Below are positions 1-9,206 of a stretch of 64,000 nucleotides of DNA, piece after piece. A model generated the notes under the pieces. The model did no database searches. It was not told the DNA's origin and saw only the letters and a program-made list of their open reading frames with translations. Location of the stretch: the NCBI GenBank assembly GCA_019637395.1, contig JAHBVR010000014.1:203899-267898 (forward strand), given 5' to 3'. This DNA comes from Vulcanimicrobiota bacterium. GTDB taxonomy: Bacteria; Vulcanimicrobiota; Xenobia; Xenobiales; JADMJV01. A program made the translations under genes and the position numbers. The stretch's first letter is position 1, and the number at the start of each line of letters is the position of its first letter.

Positions 1-168
1 TGGGTTTATGCACGCACCCAAAGCCACGAATATCATCGCGAACGAGTGCTGGTCGATCACTCCACCGACGACGGTCTGGCCGTGCTGGCCAAAGGGCCGG
101 CCGTGGGCACCACCGTGGTCGTCAACGGGGCGGCCGAGCTCTTCGGCGTCGAGTTTGGAGCCGACTAG
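1..168 (+). CDS. RND efflux periplasmic adaptor, C-terminal end only
   Basis: The frame is open from base 1 and ends at TAG 166-168, giving 55 residues whose start lies outside the window. The tail carries a beta-rich pattern ending VVVNGAAELFGVEFGAD. This is typical of the last strands of HlyD/CusB-type membrane fusion proteins, which link an inner-membrane pump to an outer-membrane channel. The pump gene begins 3 bases after the stop, so the two are almost certainly one operon. The family call rests on the short tail plus context. Confidence 0.72.
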   Translation, partial: WVYARTQSHEYHRERVLVDHSTDDGLAVLAKGPAVGTTVVVNGAAELFGVEFGAD

Positions 169-171
169 AGC

Positions 172-3100
172 ATGTTAGCCTGGCTCATCGAAGGTTCCCT
201 GCAATTGCGCCTGCTGGTGGTCACCGCCGCCCTGGGCATTATTGGGCTCGGCGTCAACGCCGTGCGCCATTCCAAAATGGACGTATTTCCAGAGTTTGCC
301 CCGCCCCGCGTGGAAGTGCAGACGGAAGCTCCGGGTCTGTCCACCGAAGAAGTCGAGCGGCTGGTCTCTATTCCGATCGAGAACGCACTGACCAGCACCC
401 CCTTCGTGGCCACGCTGCGCTCCAAGTCGGTGCTGGGATTGTCCTCGGTGCTGCTGGTGCTGGAACCGGGGGCGAACCTGGAGGTGGCCCGCCAGAACGT
501 CCAGGAGCGCCTGGCCCAGGCCACCCTGCCCACGGCCGCCCGGCCCCCGGTTATCCTGCCGCCTCTTTCTTCGACCAGCCGTATCCTCAAAGTCGGCATC
601 AGCTCCAAAACCTTATCGCAGATGGAAATGTCGGAGTCGGCCCGCTGGGTCATTCGCCCCCGGCTGATGGCCATCCCCGGCGTGGCCAACGTGGCCATCT
701 GGGGCCAGCGCGACCGCCAGTTTCAGGTGGCCGTCTCGCCTCGCCAGCTGGCCGCCCAGAACGTCACCCTGGAGGAAGTCGTGCTGGGGGTGGGTAACGC
801 CGTCTCGGTCGGTGGCGGAGGTTTCATCGACACGCCCAACCAGCGACTGCCCATCCGCCACGAGAGTTGGGCTCACACCACCGAAGACCTCGATCGGGCG
901 GTGGTGGCCAATCGCAACGGAGTTTCCCTGCGGGTGCGCGATATTGGCACCGTCCAGATCGGCTCGCCGCCTCCCATCGGCGACGCGGTCATCAACGGCC
1001 GTCCCGGCTTGCTGCTGATTGTGGAAAAATACCCCTGGGGCAACACGCTGGAAGTGACACGCGGCGTGGAGAAGGCGCTCGAGGAACTGCGCCCCGGCCT
1101 GCCCGCCATGGAGATCGACACCACCATTTTCCGGCCGGCCACCTTCATCGAAACGGCTCTGGCCAACCTCTCCTCGGCCCTGTGGATGGGCTGCGGCCTG
1201 GTGGTGGTGGTGCTGATCGTCTTTCTGGCCGATCTGCCCAGCGCCCTCATCAGCGCCCTGGCCATCCCCGTCTCCCTGCTCAGCGCCGTGCTCATCATCG
1301 TGAATCTGGGGTATTCCGTGAATACCATGGTCATCGCCGGTCTGGCCATTTCGCTGGGAGCGGTGGTGGATGACGCCATCATCGACGTGGAAAACATCAC
1401 CCGGCGCCTGCGTCTGAATGCCGCCGCCGAACATCCCCAGCCGGTCGGGCGCGTCATTTTGCAGGCCTCGCTGGAAGTGCGCTCCTCGATCGTCTACGCC
1501 ACCGCCATCGTCATCGTGGCCATCCTGCCGGTCTTTTTCCTGGAAGGAATCGCCCGCGCCTTTTTCAGTCCGCTGGCCTTCGCCTACGTGCTGGCCATTC
1601 TGGTTTCGCTGCTGGTGGCCCTGACCCTGACCCCGGCCCTCTGCCTGATGCTGCTGCGCGTCAAACCGGGGGCCCACGCGCCCAGCCCGGTCTCCCGCTG
1701 GCTGCAGAAAAGCTACGGAAACATCCTGCGCAAAACCATGTATCGTCCCCGCATCTGGCTGGCCCTGGTGACGAGCTGCCTGATAGGAACCGGCATGGTG
1801 GTGCCCCGCTTTGGTCAGGAATTCTTGCCCCATTTCAAAGAAACCGACTTCTTGATGCACTTCGTGGAAAAGCCGGGAACTTCGCTCGAAGCGATGCGCC
1901 GCATCACGGCGCGGGCCAGCGACGAGCTGATGTCCATCCCGGGAGTGCGCAACTTCGGTTCCCACATCGGGCGCGCCGTGGCCGCCGACGAAGTGGTCGG
2001 CCCCAATTTCACCGAACTCTGGATCAGCATCGACCCCAAGGTCGACTACGAATCCACCGTCAAACGCATCCAGGAAGTCATCGCCGGCTACCCGGGCCTG
2101 CACCGCGATGTGCTCACCTACCTGCGCGAGCGCATCAAAGAAGTGCTGAGCGGCACTTCGGCCAGCATCGTGGTGCGCATCTCGGGCCCTGAACTGGACG
2201 GCCTGCGCGCTTCGGCTCAGGGGGTGGCCAAAGCACTGGCCGATGTGCCGGGAGTTTCCGAGCTGAAAGTCGAGGCCCAGGTGCTGGTGCCGCAGATCTC
2301 CATCAAGATGCGCCCGGAACGAGCGGCCCTGCACGGCTTCAGCGAGCGCGACCTGCGCCGCGCCGAATCCATCGTGATCAACGGACTCAAAGTCGGCGAA
2401 ATCTATGAAGGGCAGGCCATTCACGAGGTGGTGGTGTGGAGCCAGAGTCGGGTCCGCGACGATCTTTCGGCTCTGCGCGAGCTGCTGGTGGAAACGCCGG
2501 CCGGCAACCGGGTGCCGCTGCGCGAGGTAGCCGACATCACCATGGTGCCCGCCCCCAACACCATTCGCCGCGAAGGCGCCAGTCGCTGCATCGACGTCAG
2601 CTGCAACGTGGAAGGACGGGACCTGGGCAGCGTGGCCCGCGACATTCGCGAAAAGCTCAAAAGCTACCCCTTCGAAAGCGGCTACTATCCCCAGACCTTC
2701 GGCGAGTTCGAAGCTCAGGAAGCGGCCCGCGGCCGCCTGTCCGCCCTCTCGCTGCTGGCTCTGCTCACCATTCTGGTGCTGCTCCAGTCCGACTTCCAGT
2801 CGCTGCGTCTGGTGGCGGTGGTTTTTCTCTCGCTGCCGTTCTCGCTCATCGGCGGCGTGGCCGGCATCGCCGCCGGTGGGGGAGTGATCTCGCTGGGCTC
2901 GGTGGTGGGCTTCGTAGCCGTGCTCGGCATCGCCGCCCGCAACGGCATCATGCTGGTCAGCCACTACCGCCACCTGCAACAGGACGAAGGCTGCCCCTTC
3001 GGGCCGGAACTGGTCTTACGCGGCGCCCAGGAGCGGCTGGTGCCCATCCTGATGACGGCCCTCACGGCCATGCTGGCGCTGGTGCCCATCGCCCTGGGCG

Positions 3101-3237
3101 GCAATTTGCCCGGCTACGAAATCGAATACCCGATGGCCCTCGTCATTCTAGGCGGAATGTTCTCCTCAACCGGGCTCAGCCTGTTCCTGTTACCGGCCTT
3201 CTATCTGTGGCTGGGAAAGGGCTTGACCAAGTCTTGA
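172..3237 (+). CDS. Efflux RND transporter permease, heavy-metal (CzcA/CusA-like) type
   Basis: This is a 1021-residue inner-membrane proton-driven pump, the usual size for RND permeases. One membrane helix lies at about 10-30, then a large periplasmic domain, helices around 335-490, a second periplasmic domain and helices from about 865 to the C-terminus. The segment [14 protein letters not shown] in the fourth helix matches the conserved acidic proton-relay motif of the heavy-metal RND branch. The [17 protein letters not shown]-terminal periplasmic start is also typical. It follows the adaptor by 3 bases and precedes a two-component system by 24 bases, the usual order for metal-responsive pumps. 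The substrate cannot be read from sequence. Monovalent or divalent metal export is likely, but organic cations are possible. Confidence 0.93.
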   Translation: MLAWLIEGSLQLRLLVVTAALGIIGLGVNAVRHSKMDVFPEFAPPRVEVQTEAPGLSTEEVERLVSIPIENALTSTPFVATLRSKSVLGLSSVLLVLEPGANLEVARQNVQERLAQATLPTAARPPVILPPLSSTSRILKVGISSKTLSQMEMSESARWVIRPRLMAIPGVANVAIWGQRDRQFQVAVSPRQLAAQNVTLEEVVLGVGNAVSVGGGGFIDTPNQRLPIRHESWAHTTEDLDRAVVANRNGVSLRVRDIGTVQIGSPPPIGDAVINGRPGLLLIVEKYPWGNTLEVTRGVEKALEELRPGLPAMEIDTTIFRPATFIETALANLSSALWMGCGLVVVVLIVFLADLPSALISALAIPVSLLSAVLIIVNLGYSVNTMVIAGLAISLGAVVDDAIIDVENITRRLRLNAAAEHPQPVGRVILQASLEVRSSIVYATAIVIVAILPVFFLEGIARAFFSPLAFAYVLAILVSLLVALTLTPALCLMLLRVKPGAHAPSPVSRWLQKSYGNILRKTMYRPRIWLALVTSCLIGTGMVVPRFGQEFLPHFKETDFLMHFVEKPGTSLEAMRRITARASDELMSIPGVRNFGSHIGRAVAADEVVGPNFTELWISIDPKVDYESTVKRIQEVIAGYPGLHRDVLTYLRERIKEVLSGTSASIVVRISGPELDGLRASAQGVAKALADVPGVSELKVEAQVLVPQISIKMRPERAALHGFSERDLRRAESIVINGLKVGEIYEGQAIHEVVVWSQSRVRDDLSALRELLVETPAGNRVPLREVADITMVPAPNTIRREGASRCIDVSCNVEGRDLGSVARDIREKLKSYPFESGYYPQTFGEFEAQEAARGRLSALSLLALLTILVLLQSDFQSLRLVAVVFLSLPFSLIGGVAGIAAGGGVISLGSVVGFVAVLGIAARNGIMLVSHYRHLQQDEGCPFGPELVLRGAQERLVPILMTALTAMLALVPIALGGNLPGYEIEYPMALVILGGMFSSTGLSLFLLPAFYLWLGKGLTKS

Positions 3238-3261
3238 CCAACTCGAGCCTAAGGTGAATCG

Positions 3262-3936
3262 ATGGCGCGCATCCTGTTGGTAGAAGACGACCCCCGCATC
3301 TCTCGCCCGCTGGCTCGCGAGCTGGCCCGGGAGCTGCACACCTGCGACCTGGCCGAGGACGGCGAGGCGGGCTGGAGCTTTTTGGAGGCAGGCAACTACG
3401 ACCTGGCCATCCTGGACATTCTCCTGCCCCGGCTCACCGGTATCGAGCTTTGCCAGCGGATCCGCTCGCGCGGTCTGGACACGCCCGTGCTGCTGCTGAC
3501 GGCGCTGGACGAAGTCAAGGATAAAGTTGCCGGTCTGGATTCCGGTGCCGACGACTTTCTGGTCAAGCCTTTCGCTCTGGATGAACTGCATGCCCGCATC
3601 CGCGCGCTGTTGCGCCGCAAGGTGACCACTCCGCCGGTGCTCAGCTGGGGCGACCAGTTGCATTTGGACCCGCAACAGAAGCAGGCCCGCGCGGGCGGGC
3701 GGCAACTGGAACTGACCCCGCGGGAATACCAGCTCCTGGAACTGCTGATGCGCAGCCCGGGTGTATTCTTTACGGCGGCCGAAATCCTGGATAAAGTCTG
3801 GGGCTGGGATTCCAGCCCGGGAAAAGGCACGGTCAAAACCCACATAAAAAGCCTGCGCGATAAACTGCGCCTGGCCGGCCAGCCGGAAGTCATCGAAACC
3901 CGGTATGGGCGAGGCTATCGGCTGCGGCCGACCTGA
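3262..3936 (+). CDS. OmpR/PhoB-family response regulator
   Basis: This 224-residue cytoplasmic DNA-binding regulator has a receiver domain at 1-118 with the acidic pair E8/D9/D10, phosphoacceptor D52 (LAILDILLP), T80 and K102 (VKPF). A winged-helix domain follows at about 126-223 (LTPREYQLLELL, then VKTHIKSLRDKL and the GRGYRL hairpin). AAGGTGA lies just before the ATG and acts as the ribosome site. The stop overlaps the ATG of the histidine kinase (TGATG), so the pair is translationally coupled. It probably controls the upstream RND pump in the manner of CusR or CzcR. Confidence 0.95.
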   Translation: MARILLVEDDPRISRPLARELARELHTCDLAEDGEAGWSFLEAGNYDLAILDILLPRLTGIELCQRIRSRGLDTPVLLLTALDEVKDKVAGLDSGADDFLVKPFALDELHARIRALLRRKVTTPPVLSWGDQLHLDPQQKQARAGGRQLELTPREYQLLELLMRSPGVFFTAAEILDKVWGWDSSPGKGTVKTHIKSLRDKLRLAGQPEVIETRYGRGYRLRPT

Positions 3937-5153
3937 TGCAACTCCGGCGGGCCCGCCTGCACCTGCTGCTGCTCAACCTGGGCAGCCTGCTCTTGCTGCT
4001 GCTGCTGATCAGCCTGGGAGCCTACGGATTGTTGCGCCGCCAGCTCTACGCGCGCCTCGAGCAAGACCTGCTCCTGACCGCTCACGCCGTCACCTTTTCG
4101 GTGGAGCACGAACACTCCAAGTTCGATTTTAGCGAGTCCATCCACCTTGCCGATCGCCCTCTGGATATCGATCGGGACGCCCTGGGCAGCACCGAGTGGC
4201 TGGACCCGCAAGGACGGGTGGTGGCCCGCCGCGGTAGCCTGCCGATACCGGAGCAAACGCTCCAGCCGGCAAGCTACGTGTTTAGCAAGGATGCCTGCAG
4301 CTTCACCCTGCCCGCCGCCGACCAGAGCGGGCACATCTACGGCTACGCGCGCGTAGCCGTGCCGTTGCAGCCCCTGCGCCGGCAGCTGAGCGAACTGGTC
4401 CACCTGCTGCTGGCCACCGGAGCCTTCACCATGGCCCTGGCGGCCGCCCTGGGCTGGTGGTGGACCGGCCGCAGCCTGCGCCCCCTGCAGGAAGCCTATG
4501 ACGACCTGTCCATGTTCACCGGCTCGGTCTCCCACGAACTGCGCAGCCCACTGACCGCCATGCTCACTCAGTGCCAAAGCCTGCTCAGGCATTACGAACG
4601 GATCGATCGGGAAGAAGTGCGCCAAGGGCTGGAAGAACTCAGCCACAGCACCCAGGACATGGCCCGACTGGTCAACGACCTGCTGCTGCTGGCTCAAGCC
4701 CGCCGCAACCGTTCCAACCTGGTGCTGGAAGCCCAGGACCTGACCGAAGTCGTGAATTCGCTGCGGGCCCAACTGGGAACCGAGCGCATCGAATGCCAGT
4801 CTGCGGGCGAACGGGTGGTGGCCCACCGGCCCTACTTGCTCCTCATCTTGCGCAATCTCCTGGAGAACGCCCTTCACTACAGCGAACCGGACAGCCCCGT
4901 ACGGGTCTCCTGGAGCCGGGGAGAAATCGTGGTCAGCGACCAGGGAGTGGGCTTGAGCGAAGAAGCCTGCGCCCGCGTCTTCGAGCCGTTTTGGCGAGCC
5001 GACCGCGCGCGCGCCCGCCACGCCGGCGGCGCCGGCCTGGGACTGGCCATCGCCCATAGCCTGGCCGAAGCCATGGACGGCCACCTGAGCGTCACCAGCC
5101 AGCCCGGCAGGGGTTCGCAATTTCGCCTGCGTCTACCCCTGGCCAGGTCCTGA
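3936..5153 (+). CDS. Membrane sensor histidine kinase
   Basis: This 405-residue kinase has a membrane helix at 9-33, a periplasmic sensor of about 120 residues, and a second helix at about 155-177. The H-box follows with H200 in SVSHELRSPLTA. The catalytic part has the N-box (NLLENALHYS, about 308-316), G1 DQGVGL (335-340), F-box FEPFW and G2 GGAGLGLAI (364-372), so it looks active. It is the partner of the response regulator with which it overlaps. The small periplasmic domain and pump neighbours suggest that it senses the exported metal or toxicant. Confidence 0.95.
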   Translation: MQLRRARLHLLLLNLGSLLLLLLLISLGAYGLLRRQLYARLEQDLLLTAHAVTFSVEHEHSKFDFSESIHLADRPLDIDRDALGSTEWLDPQGRVVARRGSLPIPEQTLQPASYVFSKDACSFTLPAADQSGHIYGYARVAVPLQPLRRQLSELVHLLLATGAFTMALAAALGWWWTGRSLRPLQEAYDDLSMFTGSVSHELRSPLTAMLTQCQSLLRHYERIDREEVRQGLEELSHSTQDMARLVNDLLLLAQARRNRSNLVLEAQDLTEVVNSLRAQLGTERIECQSAGERVVAHRPYLLLILRNLLENALHYSEPDSPVRVSWSRGEIVVSDQGVGLSEEACARVFEPFWRADRARARHAGGAGLGLAIAHSLAEAMDGHLSVTSQPGRGSQFRLRLPLARS

Positions 5154-5556
5154 TGGCCGTCACCTACCAGTGCAAATGGGATGGGGAAAGCTCGGCTCGC
5201 GGAGGCTGAGGAACTAAGCTGACGACAATCTGCGATTTCTGCCATTACCTCTCTTGACCCCAATGTCAGGATCTTCTTCAAAGCGAGGGCCGGAAACTCG
5301 AGTTCCAGGCGATCGATAGCTTTGAAATTGCTGATTTCCAATCGCCGCAAGGCAAGCTTCCCGGCCGCCGATTTGCCCTTGCCCCTGGTGGCTTTGTGGC
5401 GAATTCCGACTTGCTGAGCCGCGCTCGAGGTTCACTGGTCGGGGAAGCAACTTGACCGGGAGCGCCTTTGGGCAGCCGCTCCCTGGCGGGCTGCGCGCTG
5501 ACCCGCTCCTCCGAGTTCGAAGGGCAGCTTCGAGCCAGGCACGAAACAGATCTATC
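5154..5556. other. Intergenic stretch, nothing recognised
   Basis: About 400 bases lie between the histidine kinase and the zinc-ribbon gene. I see no convincing ORF, tRNA or terminator. A TTG at 5452, preceded by GGGGAAG, could serve as an alternative start for the downstream gene, but the residues it would add look random. Confidence 0.4.
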
Positions 5557-6684
5557 GTGCAGTGCTCATTCTGCAAGCGGATGCGGCCGGAGGTGTTTCC
5601 CACCACCTCCGGTAAAAAGGGCTGCTCCGAGTGTGTTGCTAATCTGTATATCTGCTGCCGTTGCGGGATTTGCCTGGAGAACGGCGGCGGTAAGTGGTGG
5701 AATGATGGTCTGGCCTACTGTCACAAGTGCGCGGCCCGGGTCAAACGTTGCACCTGGTGTGACCGGCCGGCTTTCGAGATGGCCTCGAAAGACCGGGTCA
5801 TTTGTAGCTATTGCGCCCACAATTTTCCTCAATGCGATCATTGCGGCGAACTGATTCACGGCGATTGCACCACCTACCAGCAGAAGGTTTACTGCCGCAA
5901 GTGCGGCGGCCGCTACCCGCTTTGCCTGGATTGCGGCACGGCCATCGCCGATCGCCCGGATTGTCCAACTTGCGGTGGGCCGGCCCGGGCCTGCGGCGGC
6001 TGTGGAACCTTGTTCACCAGCCGCTGGATCGTCTATCAGGAAACCTGGTTCTGCCTGGATTGCTACTGGCAGGCATGCGGGCGCTGCCGTTTCTGCCAGG
6101 AGAAGAAACCTCCCGATGGGGACACGCGTTGCCGGCAGTGCCTTTCCAAACGGGTCCAGACGCAGGCGGTGGCCCAGGATCTGCTGGACGAGGTGCAGTG
6201 GTTCTGCAGAGATGAACTCGGCCTGGTAGTCAAGCAACCCTATAAACTCAGGCTGGCTGATACGGCGGCGGCCATTCCGAAGTTGCATACCGACGCCTAC
6301 ACGCTCAGCCTTTCCACGGTCGGCCTGTGGGTGCCCAAAGAGCGCACCATGTGGGCGGTTAAGGGCTATCCCTTTTGGTTTACTTCGGCCGTGCTGGCCC
6401 ACGAGCACGCTCACGCCTGGCAACAGGAGAACTGTCCACCTCAGACCCAGGACTTGCTGGAGGGTTTCGCCGCCTGGGTGGAGTGGAGGGTGGTGCAGAA
6501 TCTGGGCTATGCCAGCTTCGCCGAAAACATGTATCGATTGCCTTGCCCCATCTACGGGCGCGGCTTGAGGCGCTGTTTGCAGTTGGAACAGCAGGTCGGG
6601 GCCGAAGGACTGCTCGACAAAGTGAAAACCATGAGAAACTTCTCCATGTGGACCTCTCTGTGGGCCATGCTGGACGAGGTGTAG
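5557..6684 (+). CDS. DA1-like metallopeptidase with multiple zinc ribbons (LIM-like)
   Basis: From a GTG at 5557 the protein is 375 residues. The first ~190 residues contain a run of CxxC pairs (CSFC, CSEC, CCRC, CHKC, CTWC, CSYC, CDHC, CRKC, CLDC, CPTC, CGGC, CLDC, CRFC). They are arranged as tandem zinc ribbons or LIM-type fingers. The C-terminal half carries AHEHAHAW (H282, E283, H286) followed by LLEGFAAWVEW. This matches the HExxH-plus-downstream-Glu layout of the DA1-like domain, a ubiquitin-pathway peptidase first studied in plants. Bacterial members exist but their substrates are unknown to me. The start is unsure: TTG 5452 and ATG 5581 are in frame. No signal peptide is visible, so it is probably cytoplasmic. 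It stands alone, with no operon partner. Confidence 0.78.
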   Translation: MQCSFCKRMRPEVFPTTSGKKGCSECVANLYICCRCGICLENGGGKWWNDGLAYCHKCAARVKRCTWCDRPAFEMASKDRVICSYCAHNFPQCDHCGELIHGDCTTYQQKVYCRKCGGRYPLCLDCGTAIADRPDCPTCGGPARACGGCGTLFTSRWIVYQETWFCLDCYWQACGRCRFCQEKKPPDGDTRCRQCLSKRVQTQAVAQDLLDEVQWFCRDELGLVVKQPYKLRLADTAAAIPKLHTDAYTLSLSTVGLWVPKERTMWAVKGYPFWFTSAVLAHEHAHAWQQENCPPQTQDLLEGFAAWVEWRVVQNLGYASFAENMYRLPCPIYGRGLRRCLQLEQQVGAEGLLDKVKTMRNFSMWTSLWAMLDEV

Positions 6685-6962
6685 ATTTTCGAAGGCATCC
6701 CCCCGGTGTTCCGTCCTGAGAAACCGTTAAGAAAGGCAAAAGCGACTTTGAATTATGGCCGGGAATTGTTCACCAGGGTGCATCCAAAGCGCGTGAGCGG
6801 CCGGGCCGGAGGGCCCGAACAATTGAGTCTATTTTAGCACATTTGCGCGCTGCAGCCGATCACCAAGGAGGCTGCGCTGTTTCCTCACATATACCTACAA
6901 GTCAGTATTTCTTTCGAACCGTCTACCGGATCGAATTCGAGTGCAGCCGCTGCCGCATTGCT

Positions 6963-7391
6963 CTAAGTTTTCTCCTTGCCCACCATACCCATACGGAAGA
7001 GCAGCAGCGGCAGAGTGATCAGCATCCAGGCCAGCGGCACAAAGAATAAGCCCGCGAACATATCGCCGCCGTCGTTGTGATGATAAGGCGCATCGGGCGC
7101 CGGGGGCATGTTCCACCAACCCACCGCCAGCACGCCTCCGATCAGGCTGCACAAGATCGCGTCCAGGGTTCCGGCTTGCCCCCGCTTGCTGCGCGAATCA
7201 GGAGCCATAATGCGCAGCAGCAGTCCTCCCGCCAGCAGGCTGATTCCCAGGCTCAGGCCGGTGTCCACGATGGGACCCCTGAACCAACGAAAAGCCAGCA
7301 GTGCTAGGATTCCGGCCAGTACGAACCAATTTCCGTAGATGCGCGGGTTGAATTTCACCCAGGCACCTTCGGTATTTTCCGCATAGGACAT
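6963..7391 (-). CDS. Small four-helix membrane protein, unknown
   Basis: This 142-residue protein has four likely membrane helices at about 22-37, 44-62, 78-95 and 112-132, separated by short charged loops. The first loop is RWFRGP, and a basic SRSKRGQ stretch precedes helix 3. I do not recognise a family. The frame is clean and hydrophobic throughout, which favours a real gene. The ribosome site is weak. It sits between the DA1-like gene and an aldo/keto reductase and shows no link to either. Confidence 0.55.
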   Translation of the reverse strand: MSYAENTEGAWVKFNPRIYGNWFVLAGILALLAFRWFRGPIVDTGLSLGISLLAGGLLLRIMAPDSRSKRGQAGTLDAILCSLIGGVLAVGWWNMPPAPDAPYHHNDGGDMFAGLFFVPLAWMLITLPLLLFRMGMVGKEKT

Positions 7392-7969
7392 CTTTTAAGA
7401 AGGAATTCATCGGCACGGTCAGCTTCTTGAACACATCCTCCTCAGGGGCCCGGGCGAAGTCCAGCTGCAGTTTCCAATCCAACTTGGGTATCCCAGTGGG
7501 GTGCGTCTCGGGAACCGCCGGCCGGCTCAAGTCAGGCGCAATCCAGCTCGGCGCCTGACGGCTCCAAGAGCAGCGAGGGGTCTCGCGCGCTTCTGGAGTC
7601 TTTACTGCTTCTTTCTGCGGAATCGGCTCGCGGTCGGGCTGATCAGAATCCTCTGGAAGTGCGGCACTTTACGCAGCAATCGGCCGCTGGCTCCTTTGCG
7701 ACCTCAGCGTCCGGGACTTGCCTTGTTGGCATACTTACACTACGAAATCCTCGAGCAATGATGGACTAGACGCAGAGAGGCGAAAGAGCGCTACCAAGTG
7801 GTAGTAGAGCAGATGGCTATCCTGCCGCGGTCGCTCCAGACTGCCCAGCACCATTCCGCAAAACAGTCCCTCCACGTCGTATAGAGAGCCGGTTCGCTGG
7901 ACTTTTTTCAGGTCATCCCGCGCGCAGCACAAGCTTACGCCATTCGCGAGCGGGAGAATCAATTGCTGA
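7392..7969. other. Non-coding or decayed stretch
   Basis: No intact gene is visible. On the minus strand about 7395-7530 reads as plausible protein (PKLDWKLQLDFARAPEEDVF), and about 7735-7960 as another fragment ending ASSPSLLEDFVV. Neither has a full frame with a ribosome site. Both could be remnants of lost genes. Confidence 0.35.
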
Positions 7970-8800
7970 TCAAAATGTGGCCGTCTGTGGATTCGGCCCA
8001 ATCCGTCCCTCGGCGGAGTCCAGCGCATCCAATTGCAGGCGGTCGCTTTCGTCCAGGCGGAAATCAAACACCGCGAAGTTCTCCGCAATTCGCAGGGGTG
8101 TCACCGATTTCGGAATTACGATGAAGTCGTGATCGAGATGCCAGCGTATCACCACCTGGGCCGCCGACTTGCCGTGCTTGGCGGCAATTCCTTGAACTAC
8201 GGGATCGTTGAGCAACTGCCCCTGGCCCAGTGGACTCCAGGACTGAGTAGCAATTTGTAGCCCGTGATGAAACTCGCGCAGTTCCCGCTGCTGAAAGCGG
8301 GGATGCAATTCCACCTGGTTGAGCACCGGTTTCACCCCGGTTTCCCCGATAATGCGCTGCAGTTGAGCAGGCCCGAAGTTGGAGACCCCGATGGAACGAA
8401 CACGGCCCTCCTCCCGCAGACGCACCAGCGCCCGCCAGGAGTCGAGGTAGAGATTGCGATGCGGCGAAGGCCAGTGAATCAGATAGAGATCGACGTAGTC
8501 GGTGCCAAGCTTCTTCAAGCTGGCTTCGCAGGCTCGTAACGCGGAGTCGAACCCCTGGTCGTCGTTCCAAAGCTTGGTGGTCAGGAAGATTTCGTGGCGG
8601 GGAATACCTGAAGCTCGCAGACCATCGCCCACCCCCTGTTCATTGCCGTAGATGGAGGCCGTGTCCACGTGCCGGTAGCCGTTGCGTAGAGCCGTTTCCA
8701 CCGCCATCACGGCGGTGTCGTTGGGCGTTTGCCACACCCCCAGACCCATCTGGGGGATCGATTTCGTGTCGTTCAATAAGATCGCTGGTTGATCGCTCAT
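7970..8800 (-). CDS. Aldo/keto reductase (2,5-diketo-D-gluconate reductase-like)
   Basis: This 276-residue NADPH-dependent oxidoreductase has the TIM-barrel aldo/keto reductase fold. The catalytic set is visible: the Asp and Tyr in HVDTASIYGNEQ, the Lys in LTTKLW and the His in LIHWPSP. IGVSNF and the NADP-binding VIPKSVTPLRIAEN segment are also present. The order and length fit the AKR5-like DkgA/DkgB group, which reduces small carbonyls and keto-sugars. I chose the ATG at 8800 because AGAAGG lies 8-9 bases upstream and MSDQPAILLND begins the conserved barrel. The frame stays open 28 codons further upstream. It is a single gene. Confidence 0.9.
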   Translation of the reverse strand: MSDQPAILLNDTKSIPQMGLGVWQTPNDTAVMAVETALRNGYRHVDTASIYGNEQGVGDGLRASGIPRHEIFLTTKLWNDDQGFDSALRACEASLKKLGTDYVDLYLIHWPSPHRNLYLDSWRALVRLREEGRVRSIGVSNFGPAQLQRIIGETGVKPVLNQVELHPRFQQRELREFHHGLQIATQSWSPLGQGQLLNDPVVQGIAAKHGKSAAQVVIRWHLDHDFIVIPKSVTPLRIAENFAVFDFRLDESDRLQLDALDSAEGRIGPNPQTATF

Positions 8801-9206
8801 GTCCGGGCCTTCTCTTGCCAGCTCCGTTGTTACTGCCACCAGCACGTCGCTCTGCGAATGGGCGGCGCGCAGTGGCCGGGCCACTTCCTCGGGTGCATAC
8901 AGGCGGAATCTTGAATTCGTGGCTCAGTGTATTCTTGGGCGGCCGGCATAATCAGAGCGATGGAAACCGGCTCTTCCGATACTTCCCACATTGATGAGCG
9001 CAGGGTAATCATCGAACCGTTGACGACGCCCCAAATTGGTGTCAAAAAGGCGCCGATGGTCCTTCTCGCAACCCAGGTGCCGATCTGGCCGCCGCTCCAT
9101 TCCGTCATTCGAAGCCACGTCCAGCGGGCCCTTTGAACAGGTATTTATAAAAATGTTAACAGTTGGTCAAAGTGGCGGAAATACCCGCGCGCTACACTGG
9201 CTAAAG
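8801..9206. other. Divergent intergenic region
   Basis: About 400 bases separate the minus-strand reductase from the plus-strand large protein. Promoters for both should lie here, but no clear -35/-10 pair or operator stands out. The plus frame is open from 9036, but those residues are Arg/Ser-rich and unlike the rest of the protein. Confidence 0.35.

Noticed and set aside
613-2979. A 788-residue open frame on the minus strand opposite the RND pump
   Set aside because: It is His/Gln/Asp-rich low-sense text, a mirror of the codon bias of the real pump gene, and has no domain.
3915-5120. A 401-residue minus frame opposite the histidine kinase
   Set aside because: It is Gln/Ala/Gly-rich shadow text; the plus strand has all kinase boxes.
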